This document shows positions 37,284-50,300 of a stretch of 64,000 nt of DNA, in pieces; positions within the stretch are counted from its first letter, which is position 1; every line of letters begins with the position of its first letter. Origin of the DNA: Buxus sempervirens (lineage: Eukaryota > Streptophyta > Magnoliopsida > Buxales > Buxaceae); assembly GCA_947561395.2 (NCBI GenBank), contig OX387183.1, positions 62,045,915 to 62,109,914 on the forward strand, read 5' to 3'. The translations under genes and the position numbers were made by a program. The notes under the pieces were generated by a model. It worked only from the letters and a program-made list of their open reading frames with translations. It did no database searches and was not told the DNA's origin.

Positions 37284-40200
37284 TCTGCTATTCACGCGGC
37301 CATTCCATTTTCACTGGCTGTTATTGTGTATAATTCAGTGCACTAGTCTATAGGAAATGGCTATTCTAGCAATATTTAAATCATGCTTCGTTTGAGCCTG
37401 CAAACTAGTTCAATCACCACCAAGTCCACAGGTCATAAACACCTTACCGGATGCAAATTTGGGTCGGTTTTTTTTGTTACAAGCAGGCTTTGAAGGCAAT
37501 TACTCTCCACAGGCACTGATCCACACAAGGCCACTCGGTTCGGGAGTCCCACGGACAAGTCTCTAATTCTGATTCAGATCCTTCCTACTAAACAGCAATT
37601 GCCTTCATATTAACTAGAAATCCATAACACAAGTCAAGCGTTGCCTATCATGCTTCCCATATCTGGCACTCAAATTTTTACATTTGGCACAAATCTTTTG
37701 AAAGACTTTTCCAGAATCATTTTCAAGATGCATGAAAAAAACATTGCTTACATACCCACGTTAGTACCAGAATGCCAAGCCACTGAACTTGCCACGGAAC
37801 AGAAGCAGTGCTTTTCATCCCATCCGTAGGGAAAAAAAAACCCCAATAAATAAATAAATACAATGCATTCTAAGATGGACCTTTTACGATACTTACATAT
37901 ATCAGGATTCAGAGTCATGCGAACTTGTAAGGCAACCATTCACCACAGAGTTCATAGTCCACATCTACTCCATAGCCAGACTCTTACAGGTCAGAACCAT
38001 CGAGTGCATGATTCCCATACCATTTGGTTAAAACACTCCTTAACCAACAGGATAAGCTGCCATGATGCAAAGAACCATCCTAACTTCCAAAATAATGCTT
38101 CTGCAACATGTCAAGAACACACTTCCATAGGCTTCCGCGCTAGTCGCATTAACACATTGCATGTGCACACGATTGATCAATTTCTACATCTTGTTCGTAG
38201 AGCAGAAAAGGTTGCTGAACTACAGTTATAATATTAGAGGCAGAAATATGATTGATCATCAGTAGAAACTTTATAAGGAGAAAACTTAGAAACAGTTCAT
38301 GCATTGGAGAAGATCATAAAATCATCACAGCTAAAAAAACATTTTAATGGACTTATATTTACAAAACAGCATCCCACAGGATCATACCCGCAAAAACATG
38401 TAACATGTTCATATTTTCAACTCACTGTTGATGTAAACATTTCAATGTAATCCTGACATAATATCCAGAGTTGAGATCAAAGAATCAGAATGAGTATAAG
38501 CCAATGTGCAATCCAATTAATGGGACCATTCAATATCTTGAAACAGAGTGCTTGCCTACTAGAGTAGAAACCTGTTAAGGTGTATAATAATTATAAAAAA
38601 AAAATTTTAAGGGGTTTTCTAGAGAACTTTTCTGCAAGGGTTAATATAAAATGGTTTTCTGCCGGCAATGCCCCAAAGCATCTTCCCAGGAGCTGAGTCT
38701 TGAATATATCAGGCTATATATAAGAACCAACTACACCCAACATTCCAAAAGAATATTGAAAAATTTATTCTTTCATCTATATCCATTTATGGGAAGGAAT
38801 TTTCATATGCTTCAATATTTTCGTGCATCAACAAAATAACTTCCTGCTATTTTATCTAGTAACATCGCATCTTTGAGACTGTTGTCTACACTCCACAGCA
38901 ATGCTCTAGACCAAGAAACCCAAGAAGGAAGGTTCACACATGGAAGCTTATTTGGAGAACCCTAATTCTCCATGTGTCCTATAACTCAACATATTCCATA
39001 TAACAAACTCTCAGGCCCAAACAAATTTTAAACTTGGCATGAAGTGATCAGAAGTATCAATGGCTAATAAGGATGCTTCCCTTTTTCAATTGGCTGGTTA
39101 GGATTAACCAGATCATTCTTTCACATGGCATATCAGGGGCAATTGTTGCAACAGCCAGCTAAAGCTGTTGTAACTTAATAGAACACTTGAGATAAGAATT
39201 ATTATTAAGCTATTGATGGATTCCCATGTCATTAGAAGTCATATCCTGCATCATATCATGATATGATGAAATAAATAGAAACTTTTTGCAAGGAATATTA
39301 TGCGCGAAATCAACATGTGACGGAAAACACAATACCGAAAATATTGTTTTCAATTTAGCAGGGCCATATCCTAAACCTGATATCTCAACAATCACATCTA
39401 TCCAATGGCATACTTGAAATTTTATTTTATAAACAAAAAATTAAATATAATAAATAACAGGATGAAATATGTATGTGCACACATATTGCACAAGTGTCAC
39501 AGTCCAACAATTGGGGCCTTGGCATGGACCATGACTGCGCCCAACAGGGGCTGACTTCAACCAAGAGTGGCCAAACCAAGGAGAGCTTTGGGAAGAAACT
39601 CTATGATATTTGTACATGGCATAGCGGTGCCTAAATATGGGCGTGGTGCCTGCATTGAGGAAATGAGTAGAAGGTACTTTTCTGTCAAGTGGGTTCCATA
39701 ACTTTGAGAAGGCATGGAGAGAATGGAGAATGGTTTTGGGGTATGGCCAGGTACTTGAAAAACCAAACGTCAACACTAATGCACTGGTCAAACGACAGAA
39801 AAGTCCACCCAGAATGATTGCACCAACAAAGGTAATGTTTCTTTCCAGCAGAAGGCCAAAGTCCTAGCATCTGCTTTAAGGAGGGTATCTGTGCTTTGCC
39901 CTTCCTAGTGCCCACTGGGAGGCACAAGATAAGCACTGCCCAATGGGCTTGAAGGCGGGCCTTGGCTTGCTAAAGGGCATGTCTAGGGTCTCTTATGACA
40001 TGTCCCATGATAGTTCTAGGGCTTCAGTGCTCGACAATGCTGCACTAAACTTGGGGCAAGAGGCTATTACGCTGTGTGGTCTAAATGTTCACTATATACA
40101 CTTAGTAAGCAGATGAGCTATTGGTAGGCTATGAAAGCTTGGTGTGGGCTTGTTTGGTGGCATGCCTTGGGTTCGAATATACACCACGAATGTCATGCAA

Positions 40201-40787
40201 GACAAATATCAGGGTAAAAGGGAGAACCTTTGCTAGATTGACTTGGGATGCTAATGCTAAGTGTAAAGCACCTTGTTAGCACAATGTTCGTGCCCCGAGA
40301 TGCAAGTTGCATCAGATAACTCAAGAAGACTCAATGGCAGTGTTGTAGGCTACCATATATCAATACATGACATAGGGAGCTCTTGAGGCTCCTTGGCTGT
40401 TTAATATGCACAGTAACAACCCGATATATGTTTAGCTCTATGTGTGGGGCAAATATGGATGATAAGCTAGGTTAATAGCCTTATGACACTAGTGTGATTG
40501 AGGGCCTCGACGACAAAGGAAACCTCATGAGTGGGGCAAGCGAAAGGCAAGGTACTGTGAAGCATCTTTTGGGCTGACCAAAGTATGCTTGGTATGCAAG
40601 ACTCAAAGGCAAGACGTAGTCTGTTGATACATCTCATGGGCTTTGTACAAGAGTCAGGAGAACATGAATGGCAAGGTTGCCTATGGCTAGGTTAGGACTA
40701 TTGTGCCACATGGTCGATCTGCTGCAAGCACAAGGTTTTGGACCATGAAAGCAAACAAACCAAACAGATAAATGAAGAAAAAAAGAA
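37284..40787. other. Long spacer, partly transposon-like, unclassified
   Basis: About 3.5 kb without a supported gene. 37284-39400 is AT-rich with no pattern I recognise. 39470-40740 is clearly less AT-rich, with many open fragments and recurring GGCAAG/GGGCTT-like words, the look of an old retrotransposon body or LTR, but no diagnostic protein motif or ends were found. The minus-strand open frames at 39441-39936 lack family features. Confidence 0.4.
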
Positions 40788-41219
40788 GGGTAAATTACAC
40801 TTACCTCCCTTGAGGTATGCTATAATTACACTTACCTCCCTTGAGGTTTCTGAAATAACATTTTCCCCCTTTGAGATTTGTATATGGGTCAAAATAACAC
40901 TCTTTCATTGAAGTTTCCGTCAAAACAATAGTGATAGTTAGTAAAATAATTTGAACTGGACAAGATTACCCCTTTGTAAAGATGAGAACAAAAATTTTAA
41001 TGGCCTAAGGCATAACTATCATTTAACTTAAATGGGGATAATCTTGTCTAGTTCAAATTATTTTACTAACTATCACTACTGTTTTGACGGAAACTTCAAT
41101 GAAAGAGTGTTGTTTTGACCCATACACAAATCTCAAGGGGGGAAAGTGTTATTTCAGAAACCTCAAAGGAGATAAGTGTAATTATAGCATACCTCAAGGG
41201 AGGTAAGTGTAATTTACCC
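40788..41219. mobile_element. Near-palindromic foldback MITE
   Basis: A 432-bp segment that is almost its own reverse complement. It starts GGGTAAATTACACTTACC and ends in the complement, with arms of about 180-200 bp matching almost base for base through 'ttgaagtttccgtcaaaac' and 'ttaaataattt'-like parts, around a short centre near 41000. No ORF. A-runs on both sides hide any target duplication. It lies about 105 bp past the SMC2 stop codon, so it may fall in the SMC2 3' UTR. Confidence 0.85.
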
Positions 41220-41324
41220 AAAAAAAAACTAATTTTTTTTTAAATAGAGTGCCAAACCATTGAATTGCCTTGTGGTATTAAGATTTTACCTAGTAACATG
41301 GAACTTCTGAAGATGTCAAAGAAA

Positions 41325-44300
41325 TCACTTGTTTTGATTTGGAGTGACAGTTCTCTGAACTGTGGAAACACCATCAACAAATTTTGTTCGAAAAATAACA
41401 TTGGCATTATTGAACATACCCTCTTTCAAGGACACCACGATGAACTGCAACAACAAAAGACAAGAAACACAACAATGTCCCATAAATTGGAGCACCATAT
41501 TACCAAAACATACATTAAGCATTGCATACAAATATCATATTTTTCTAGCACCAAAATGGCTAAACATATCTTATTGGATTTTCTGATTTTGTTCTCTTCA
41601 TAGATATGGTCTTTCTAGTCATCCCACTTGCTTTTTTCTCCAGATGGTCTTGTATTCTTCTTTGTAAGGAAGACATGACAACCAATCCAAACCATCCATT
41701 GGTTGCTGAAAATGGATTAGTCCACTACAGTCTCCTTTTGCTAAGTTTACCCTCTCCACAGACTATGGGATTAGTTTGAAAATAAATAGAAGCTATTGAC
41801 CATTTCAGTTTTCGAAGTAAAATCTGGCTTAAAAAAGAGGGATTTCTCCACTGTAGTATAATTAAGCTGAAATTTAAATCAAGGAGGCTGAGGGAGTGAC
41901 CACATGGCTGTTTTTTTTGCTAGCACAGCTGCTGCTGCATTACAACTATCAATCTGTGCAAAACACTGCACTGCATAGACCAACAAGAAATGACATACCA
42001 AAAATGGATACAACCTCGTAGAAAAACACACACGAAGAATGGTTGGGGGTATTGTGTGTCAGGGATGGGTGGAGCAGCAGCAGCAAGTTTTAACAATTGA
42101 TTATAGAACTTCCAATGAAAGTCTAATGACAAATTTTAAAAATGAAAAGCAAAAAGAAAAAGGAACAAAAGAATTTCAAATTCCTCATTAGCCATATAAA
42201 GCTTTTACATACCTGGGAATGTGGAAAGTGAGTTTTTATCATCCTTCCAATGTTCTGTGTATGGCTCAAATCCAGTGCTGCATCTACCTGTCAGCAGTTA
42301 CCAGAATTAAATAAATGCAAGCTTATGAGATGATGTTTCTGCACAAACTCTACGAAATACAGGGGAAGCACATGGAATATAATCAAAAGAATCAGCTCCA
42401 TAAATGACACTAGATATAGAATATAAAGAATTTAATCACCTGCATGTGCATGCTAAAATGTTTCAAAGAAAATTATTCTGTAAAAAAGATAAAAAAAATT
42501 ATTAACAAGTCAAAAAGTCAAACAAGGGTTTAGTAAACACTTGTGAAAAAAGCCATGGATGGAGACTGGTTAACCTAGGCTCTATAGAATTTGTGTGTTA
42601 TATGATCCTTTGGTATGTGAGATTCTTTCTGTATCATCTCACAGAGTCAAGTGGAATTTGAATTTCAAGTGTGACCTTCATCCTGCAGAGTTAGTTGAGT
42701 TGGCAAATTTGTTGAATAATCTTAATGAGGTGTCTTTGTCTTCATCTATTTCGAATAGGCGTGGTTGGACACTTAACTCTGGTGGTAGTTTTACTGTTGG
42801 TTCGTTTTTTTCTCATTTGTCAGCTTCTTCATCTTCTCTTTTTGCTGCCTTTCCTACTTCCTTTCTGTGGAAGGCTGCCATCCCATCTAAAGTTAAAGTT
42901 TTTTTCTTGGACTGTCTTGCACTATAAGATTAACACACTAGATATATTACAGCACCAACAACCTCATGTAGCTTTGTCTCCCCACGTATGTTCGATGTGT
43001 ATAAAGGATGCCGAGTCTGTGGATTATCTCCTACTTAGATGTTCTGTGGCTGATCACATATGGAAGCATCTGCTGAATTTGGGAAACATCAGCTGGGTAC
43101 TACTTTCTACCATATGTGAGCTAGCTTTTCATAGGAGATTAATGGGCTTGAGTAGATTAGGAAAGAAGCTTTTACAGGGTATGTTTTTTTGCTACTTTTT
43201 GGACACTATGGCGGGTACAAAATAGGAGCATTGTTTAGGGCATGATGGTGAGAAGATCTTGTGTGGTTGACCAAGTGATATTGTTGACAGCTTTTTGGGC
43301 TTCAGTGCAGAGGGATTTTGATTCATATTTGTCGCTGGATATCGTCATGGATTGAGTGACCTTGATCTATATGTAGTATGGGGTGGATCGCTAGTGGCTT
43401 TTTTTGGTGGTTGTTACTTTTTTATGTTGCTCATTATATGTTGCTGACCCATGGTGTGCGTTTTTTTGGTTTATGATGTATTTTGGGTGATCCCACACCT
43501 TGTGGGGTGCCCCTCCCTCTCTTTTGATCTAATGAAATCTTCATTATTCATCCAAAAAAAAAGGGAGACTAGTTAACCTTCACAAATCAAAAAGTCAAAC
43601 AAGGGCCACAGATGGAGACCGGTTAACCTTCTAAACAAATTCATCCAGCCAAACCCTTCATAAGGGAAATTATAAAAGAATAGAAAAATAAAACATGCAT
43701 ATGACACTAGAAAGTAGAAAAGCCAACGAAAAAATATAAGGTGTTTGTAGGCTAATGTCATCTCACTTATCATAATCTTGGAACAGCAAGAGCATAACAC
43801 GTTCAACTAATAATTAAAAAAAAACAATTACATAAAAGTTATGGTGATAGAAAAGCTAGGTAAGGAACACATAATTCATGGCCCAATCTCGTCTCATTTA
43901 TAGTAATCATGGGGAAACAAAAGCCTAACAGATCTAACTGGGATAGAAAATTAGATGATGACATAAAAGTTACAGCGAGGAAAAGGAACACATATAGAGC
44001 ACCTGAAAATAAATATGTATATGTACATGCACATATGCGTATGAGTACAAGAAAATCTTGGAGTAATGGAAAAGCACCTCATCTAGTATATATAGTGGAG
44101 CTGGTTTGAAGAGAAGTAATGCCAAAATGAGTGAAAGTGCAAGCAGAGATCGCTGGCCCCCACTAAGTTCTGACAAGGACTGTTTCCATACACTTCCAAA
44201 TGCAACACGGACCTCAAGGCCATCTAAGAAACTACGTCCTTCAAGAGGCTCTAGCTTTGCCATTGTGCCCGGTAACAAGGTAGAAAAGATAGATCCAAAG

Positions 44301-47300
44301 TCACTAAAAAAAAAGGTTAAATATTGATTAGGAACTATGGGCAAAATAATTGAAATACAAGACCAGGAAAAATACTCAGCATTGTAGAGTGAAGCATTCA
44401 ATGCCAAGTGTTTAAAAAAATTGATGGTTGCCGCAGAATAGCATCGAAATACACACTTACTTGTTAACTTTAATCCATGTGACTCTAAGTGTTTCCTTCT
44501 TCTTCTCATCTAGCTCTTCAATTACCATCTTGATTTTGGACTTGTCATTCTGAACAAGACAAACTTATCACCTAGTGACAATTTCAATATAACCAAATAA
44601 AAAGATAATCTGGTAACTAACCTCAATGATGTTTTTCTTGGATATTAAGTCATTGTACTCATCTTCTGCTTTTTCAAACATAGCCATAACTTTTTTGTTG
44701 ACCCTTTTCTCAAGCCTTCATTCAATATAAAGAAGAAGAAAAAGAAAAGACTAAATGTTAGAAATTACTGTCTGTTACAAACTTTTGCAGAAAGTAATAC
44801 TTACCATAAGTAGAATAGGAGTAAAAATTTGAGTCTAAGGATGAATAAAATAAGAAAAGGAGCAAAATATATCAATAGACAAACCCTGATTGCTCAGCTT
44901 GAAGCTTTTCCAGTTGCTCCCTTGCTTTACCAGGATCACAAGATAAGAAATCATAATCGCTCCCACTTTTTCCAAAGAGTTGTTTCTCAGATGCAATCCA
45001 GCTATGCTTCTCAAGTAACTTCTCTACCTTCAAAGAGCAATCTTTCTGTTCCACCTCCATCCTTCTTACCTAAAAGAGAATATATACAAGAAAAATGGTT
45101 TTCAGTGGCAATCATAAAAGGCGAATAAATTAATGTCTCAAGCTGCAACAAAATCCTCTTAAAAAACCATAGGTACCTCATTTTCCATCTTTTTCCTCTC
45201 AAGACTTACATCAGTAAGTCTATGCCGAAGATTCTGTTGCTCCTTGGTAATACAATTAATTTGTGAATCACATTCTATCATCTTTGAATGAATCAAACTA
45301 AGTTCGGACTGTGCTTGATCATGAGTGTTCCTTAAAAGGCCAACCTGCAAGACAGAAGGGAGTTGCCAAGTGTGTTGTTTTTCCAAATGAAGTTGCCAAT
45401 TAATAATGATCTTTACCTTCTTCCTACAGTCATGTACTTCTGATGTAAGATTGCTTATCTGCATCTCCAAAGAAGTTAATTGATCCTTCAAGGAGGCATG
45501 CTCTTGATTGAGTGCTTCCATCTCCATTATAAGCTTCTCTCTCTCATTTTCACATTCCTGATGGAACACATGCATGTACGTAATTATCTCAATTTATATA
45601 ATACAATCAGCACGGTTGCAAGACAAAATAGTCATGTGAACAAAGGACATATGATGTAAACTGTATATTTGGATAAATCCCAAGCAGATCTCATCAAGAA
45701 AAACTTGTTGGTAATATCAGACAAGCATCCAAAGAAATCATTTGAAACATAAGCACAGTCTATTTTTTCGTAAATAAAATTTTTCTAATTGTCAAATATA
45801 TTCTTAATATTGCAAAAATAAAAACAAAGAAATAATAACAACAATACACATTATCACAACTAGTTGGGTTCAATGACATGTATCTTATTCCTCCATCATA
45901 ATCTATTTAGAACCATACCTACGGCTAGTTTTAATAATCAAATCCTTTCTGAACAACTCTGTCCATATGCATTTTCACCTTCCTTTTATCCACTAAGATC
46001 CTTTAAATGAGTAACCTGTGCACCTCATAGCCACCTCCTTAGGTCTTTGCTTTAAATGCCCAAACCATCTTGACTTGCTTCCCTGTCTTACTTCGTACTT
46101 AAAGGACAACTAGACAATCTCGGATGCATTTTTTATTTCCTTATACTTCTAGGCCCTCCAACACATCAATCTCAATGTCCTAACCTCAATGACACTCATT
46201 CCAGTATTAATGTCTTTTCTCAATATTACTGCCAATATCCAAACTATAGATCAAGGTTTTGAAATCCATTTCCGAATGAATTTTTTGTCCATTTTTGGGG
46301 GAAGTTTCAAATTTGGAAAAAACTTTCTCAAATATTAGGAAATTATTGAAATTGAAATGACTTAATTATAAACAAGTTGAAAACAGAAAATAAAAGGAAA
46401 GATTAAAATACAATAAATGTCACAACCACATAATGTAACAACAATACTCAGTAATATTCCATAAATTGATGTAAGTTGCATCATGTCAAGGTGTAAACTT
46501 TTAGTTATGCATAGGGTTTCAACCCCCTAAAAACCCAACTTGGTTGAGTGTTACAGGTTTTGGCCAAAACATAAGTACTTGCATCAAAACAATACATACG
46601 CATCCATTCCATCAACCTTTATGCTAAAGACATTCACTACTTTTTAGGCATTAAAATTGGTGAGTGAAAAAAAAACAACAGACAAAAGTGCTTCAAAAAC
46701 AAATATCTTAATCAGGATAAAATGCTACTAACAAATGCCAGCTACTTAAAGCAACTACCTTGAGGTCCTTTAAAGCTGACTGCATATGATCTTTTATTGC
46801 CTTGATATTTTGATCTAAATCATTAAGTCTGCTCTCCCTATTAATGGTGTGTTCTTTGATAGTTTTCTCAAGCAAAGAGACACCATTTAAACAGTTTTCA
46901 TAAATAACATGCTTCTCCTTAGCTGCCACTTTTGCTTCTTCGACCTCATGCTCAATGTTTTTCACTATTTGAAGAAGCTACATGACAACCAAAAAATCAG
47001 TTAAAAAAACAGCAATGAAAGAAAGAAAAGGGAAAGTGAAAGATGGCTAATAAACCAAATAAGCAATAAGATGAAATAGCACTTGAGCATGCACAAAGTA
47101 TCTCTCAGGGAGCGGGTGGAAACAGCACAACCTTGTGATGCTCATTTTGCTCAGCTCTGCTCAGGAACAATGAAAGGTCGTAAGACTTAAGTTCAAACTG
47201 TTGTTTGAGTTCCATGAACTTTTTGTGAAGAGTTATGAGCTGATTGATCTGCAGATTCAATATATGAAGCGCATAAATTCTACCTATATTATTGACTGAT

Positions 47301-50300
47301 AAGATACAATAAAATAACTAATTTCAAAAAGCCAATGCATCTACTGAATACAAAAGGACCCAATACGCAAGTACAGAATTATATATAAAATACATAAAAA
47401 AAAAGGAATATACACCTAAACAATGGATTCTAGAAACAGAATTTTATCAGTTCCAGATAAAAAAGAAAATTTGTACAACTATGATAAGAACTCGTAAATG
47501 AAAAAGACTTAAAAGTTGACCTTGGCATCAATTTCTGATAATTTCATTTGATGGACAGACAGATCTGATTCAGCCTTTGCCAGGGCATCAAGTTGCCTTA
47601 ACAATTCACCACCACCTCTGTAAGCATAAGTTTCTAAGTTAGAAGCTTAGAGTTCTCAGAAGCATTCAGGAAAAGCATAATTAAATGTAGTAGCATCAAT
47701 ACATTTGGTATTCTACATCTTCTACACGAGACACCGATCAATCAAGAAAACAAAAAATGTCTTCCAAACATGAAGAACGCAAAACCATTGGATAAGAATA
47801 AAAAAACATTTCAAAAAATTTCACAATTTCTCTATTGCAAAAAAGCAACCAAATGGCTACACAATGACAACAAAAATTTGCAAGAAAAGATACCTTTAAA
47901 ATGAAATACTGTTAACACAACTCTAAGGAGAATGTCATCTTGAAGAACAAGCATAACTAACTTACTTGCGACTTCCACCAGTTAGGAGACCACTCGGCTG
48001 AAATATGTCACCTTCAAGTGTTACACTAAGGGTGTGAACTGCCTTACTAAAAGCAACCTGCAAAAAATGTTTTAACAAGCAAATCAAGCTGCGAAGTCTA
48101 TTAAAAACCAAAAAAAGAAGAAAGAAAATAAACCACAACTCTTCTTTCTTCGGTTGTGTAATGCATTTACACAAAAACATATAAGATAGTATTAAGAAAT
48201 TGGATGAATAAATTATACACAGCAAATTTTGATGTCCAAGTTTTACATTCACTTGATGGCATAAAGACTCTCCAGTTTACTCTAAGGTACATCAGTAATC
48301 TGTTGATAAGACATGACATGATACTGGTACAGATACAAGATAAAAGCATTGGCAGCAAACCACTACATACTAGTACAAAACGATATAAAGTGAAGAACAT
48401 AAAATATATGCAACCAAAAACAGACCGGTAGCGAACCCATTAGTGCTTAAACACAAAAAAAAAGGGGGAACCTGATTTCAGAAATCAAAAGTAAAACAGA
48501 TTTTCAACATAATAAAAAAGAAAATAAACCAAAAATACGCACAAAAAAATCATGGCATAAGATTTATCAAAGTTGATTATAAAAAATAAAACAAAATATA
48601 AAAGTAAGAATCAGAACATCACCATGAGAAAATATCCTAAAGAAAGAAAAATCAGTAGAAAAAAGACAAGAATCAAACAACTCACCCTTAAGAGTATGAA
48701 AAAAAGCAGTAAAACTATAAAATACAAATGAAATTCAAGAAATCATTGTTAAAACCAGAAGAAGAAAAACACATAGAGATTAAAATCAAATGACTGAAAT
48801 ATCAAAGAACACAAAAATATGAGAAGAATCAATTAAAATTAAAATGACAACAACAAAAAAAAAGCTAAAAGAATAAAAATACTTGTCTGGGTACACATCA
48901 TCTTAAAATAACTCAAAGAAAGCAAAACTGACAGAAAAAGCCACAAAAGAATCAAATCAGATAAATACAGACAAGAAAAAGAAATCAATGTACGCCTTAG
49001 AATAAATAAGAATAATAAAACTTACTAAATAAAGAAATGCAAATAAAAATTCCTTAAATAAACCTAGATCATAATAAACAAGGAAATATAGTTAAACTGC
49101 TATATAATATAATGAACATGTGTAAATACAAATAAATATCAAGAAATTCAATAAAAGGAATCAATTAAAAAAAACAGATATGGAAGGGCAAAACATGAAA
49201 ATACTAAGTTACAATAAAGTTGAAAATTTAGCTTCAGATGATAAAAAAACACTAGACAAATGCCTTAAATAAGACAATAAAAATGAAAGACAGCAAAACT
49301 CACTATCACTTAATAAAAAAATGGCAAGACTATAAAATACAAATAAACTTCAATAGATCAATCTAGTGCAACCACTGAAAAAACAAATAAAATTACAAAA
49401 GCATAGATATGCAAAATAAAAAAAAAATGACATCCAATCAATAAAACTCGAATTGCATGGTTGATATATAAATTTTTTAATCTTTCAGTGTTATTTGCTT
49501 CTTGTTATCTACATAGTCATATTTTTTGCAACTTAGTTCAACAAATAATAACTTTACCGTAGATATGTCAAAATAATTTTCTTCTGATTTTGCTGAAAAA
49601 TGATAGCTATTACTCCCAAAAAGTTGTTGAAAGCTAAAAGGTTCATACAAATATTCATATGCGTAGAGGCATAAATGGACCTTCTCAGGATATGTCAAGG
49701 TATGAATAAGGTTTTTCTCAAGCTCGACATGGCACACAATGTGTCCCAGCCCAATTGTGTCCAAAATCAAATATCCTGTCTTTGTTTATGATATATAAAC
49801 TATCCATCATTGGGCCCAATCATGATGACCCAGTTATCACTGTATTGCAACCCAACATGAATGCAGGTTGTACTTTGTGTCCATGATAGTGCAGTGCATT
49901 TAACCCCTGCCTACATGCACAATAAACCATATGTGTGTATGTATATGTATATGTTTAATATATATAAAAAGATTTGAAAGAATAGGACTGTTCTCACATG
50001 GTAACTTATGCGAATATGACTATAAAATCATGCTCACCTCCTTTGCAGCATCAACAGTTTTGCAAACAAAGGTTGAACCAAACACGTATGCCATTGCATT
50101 CTGCAATATAGGCAAAATCAGGGCGAAATTAGTAATAAACACAATGGAACTAATGATAACTGCATCCAACTTTTCCAATGAAAAGAAGTACTGCAAAGGT
50201 TCTCCGCTAGTTCATTTTTTATTGTGGAGACACAGCTACCAATAACATAAAATTAAGAACGAAATTCAGAAGCAGAATAACTATTGATTGGGCATGCTAC

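Noticed and set aside
39441..39936. Three overlapping minus-strand open frames
   Set aside because: No recognisable domain; they lie in an apparently transposon-derived, unclassified stretch.
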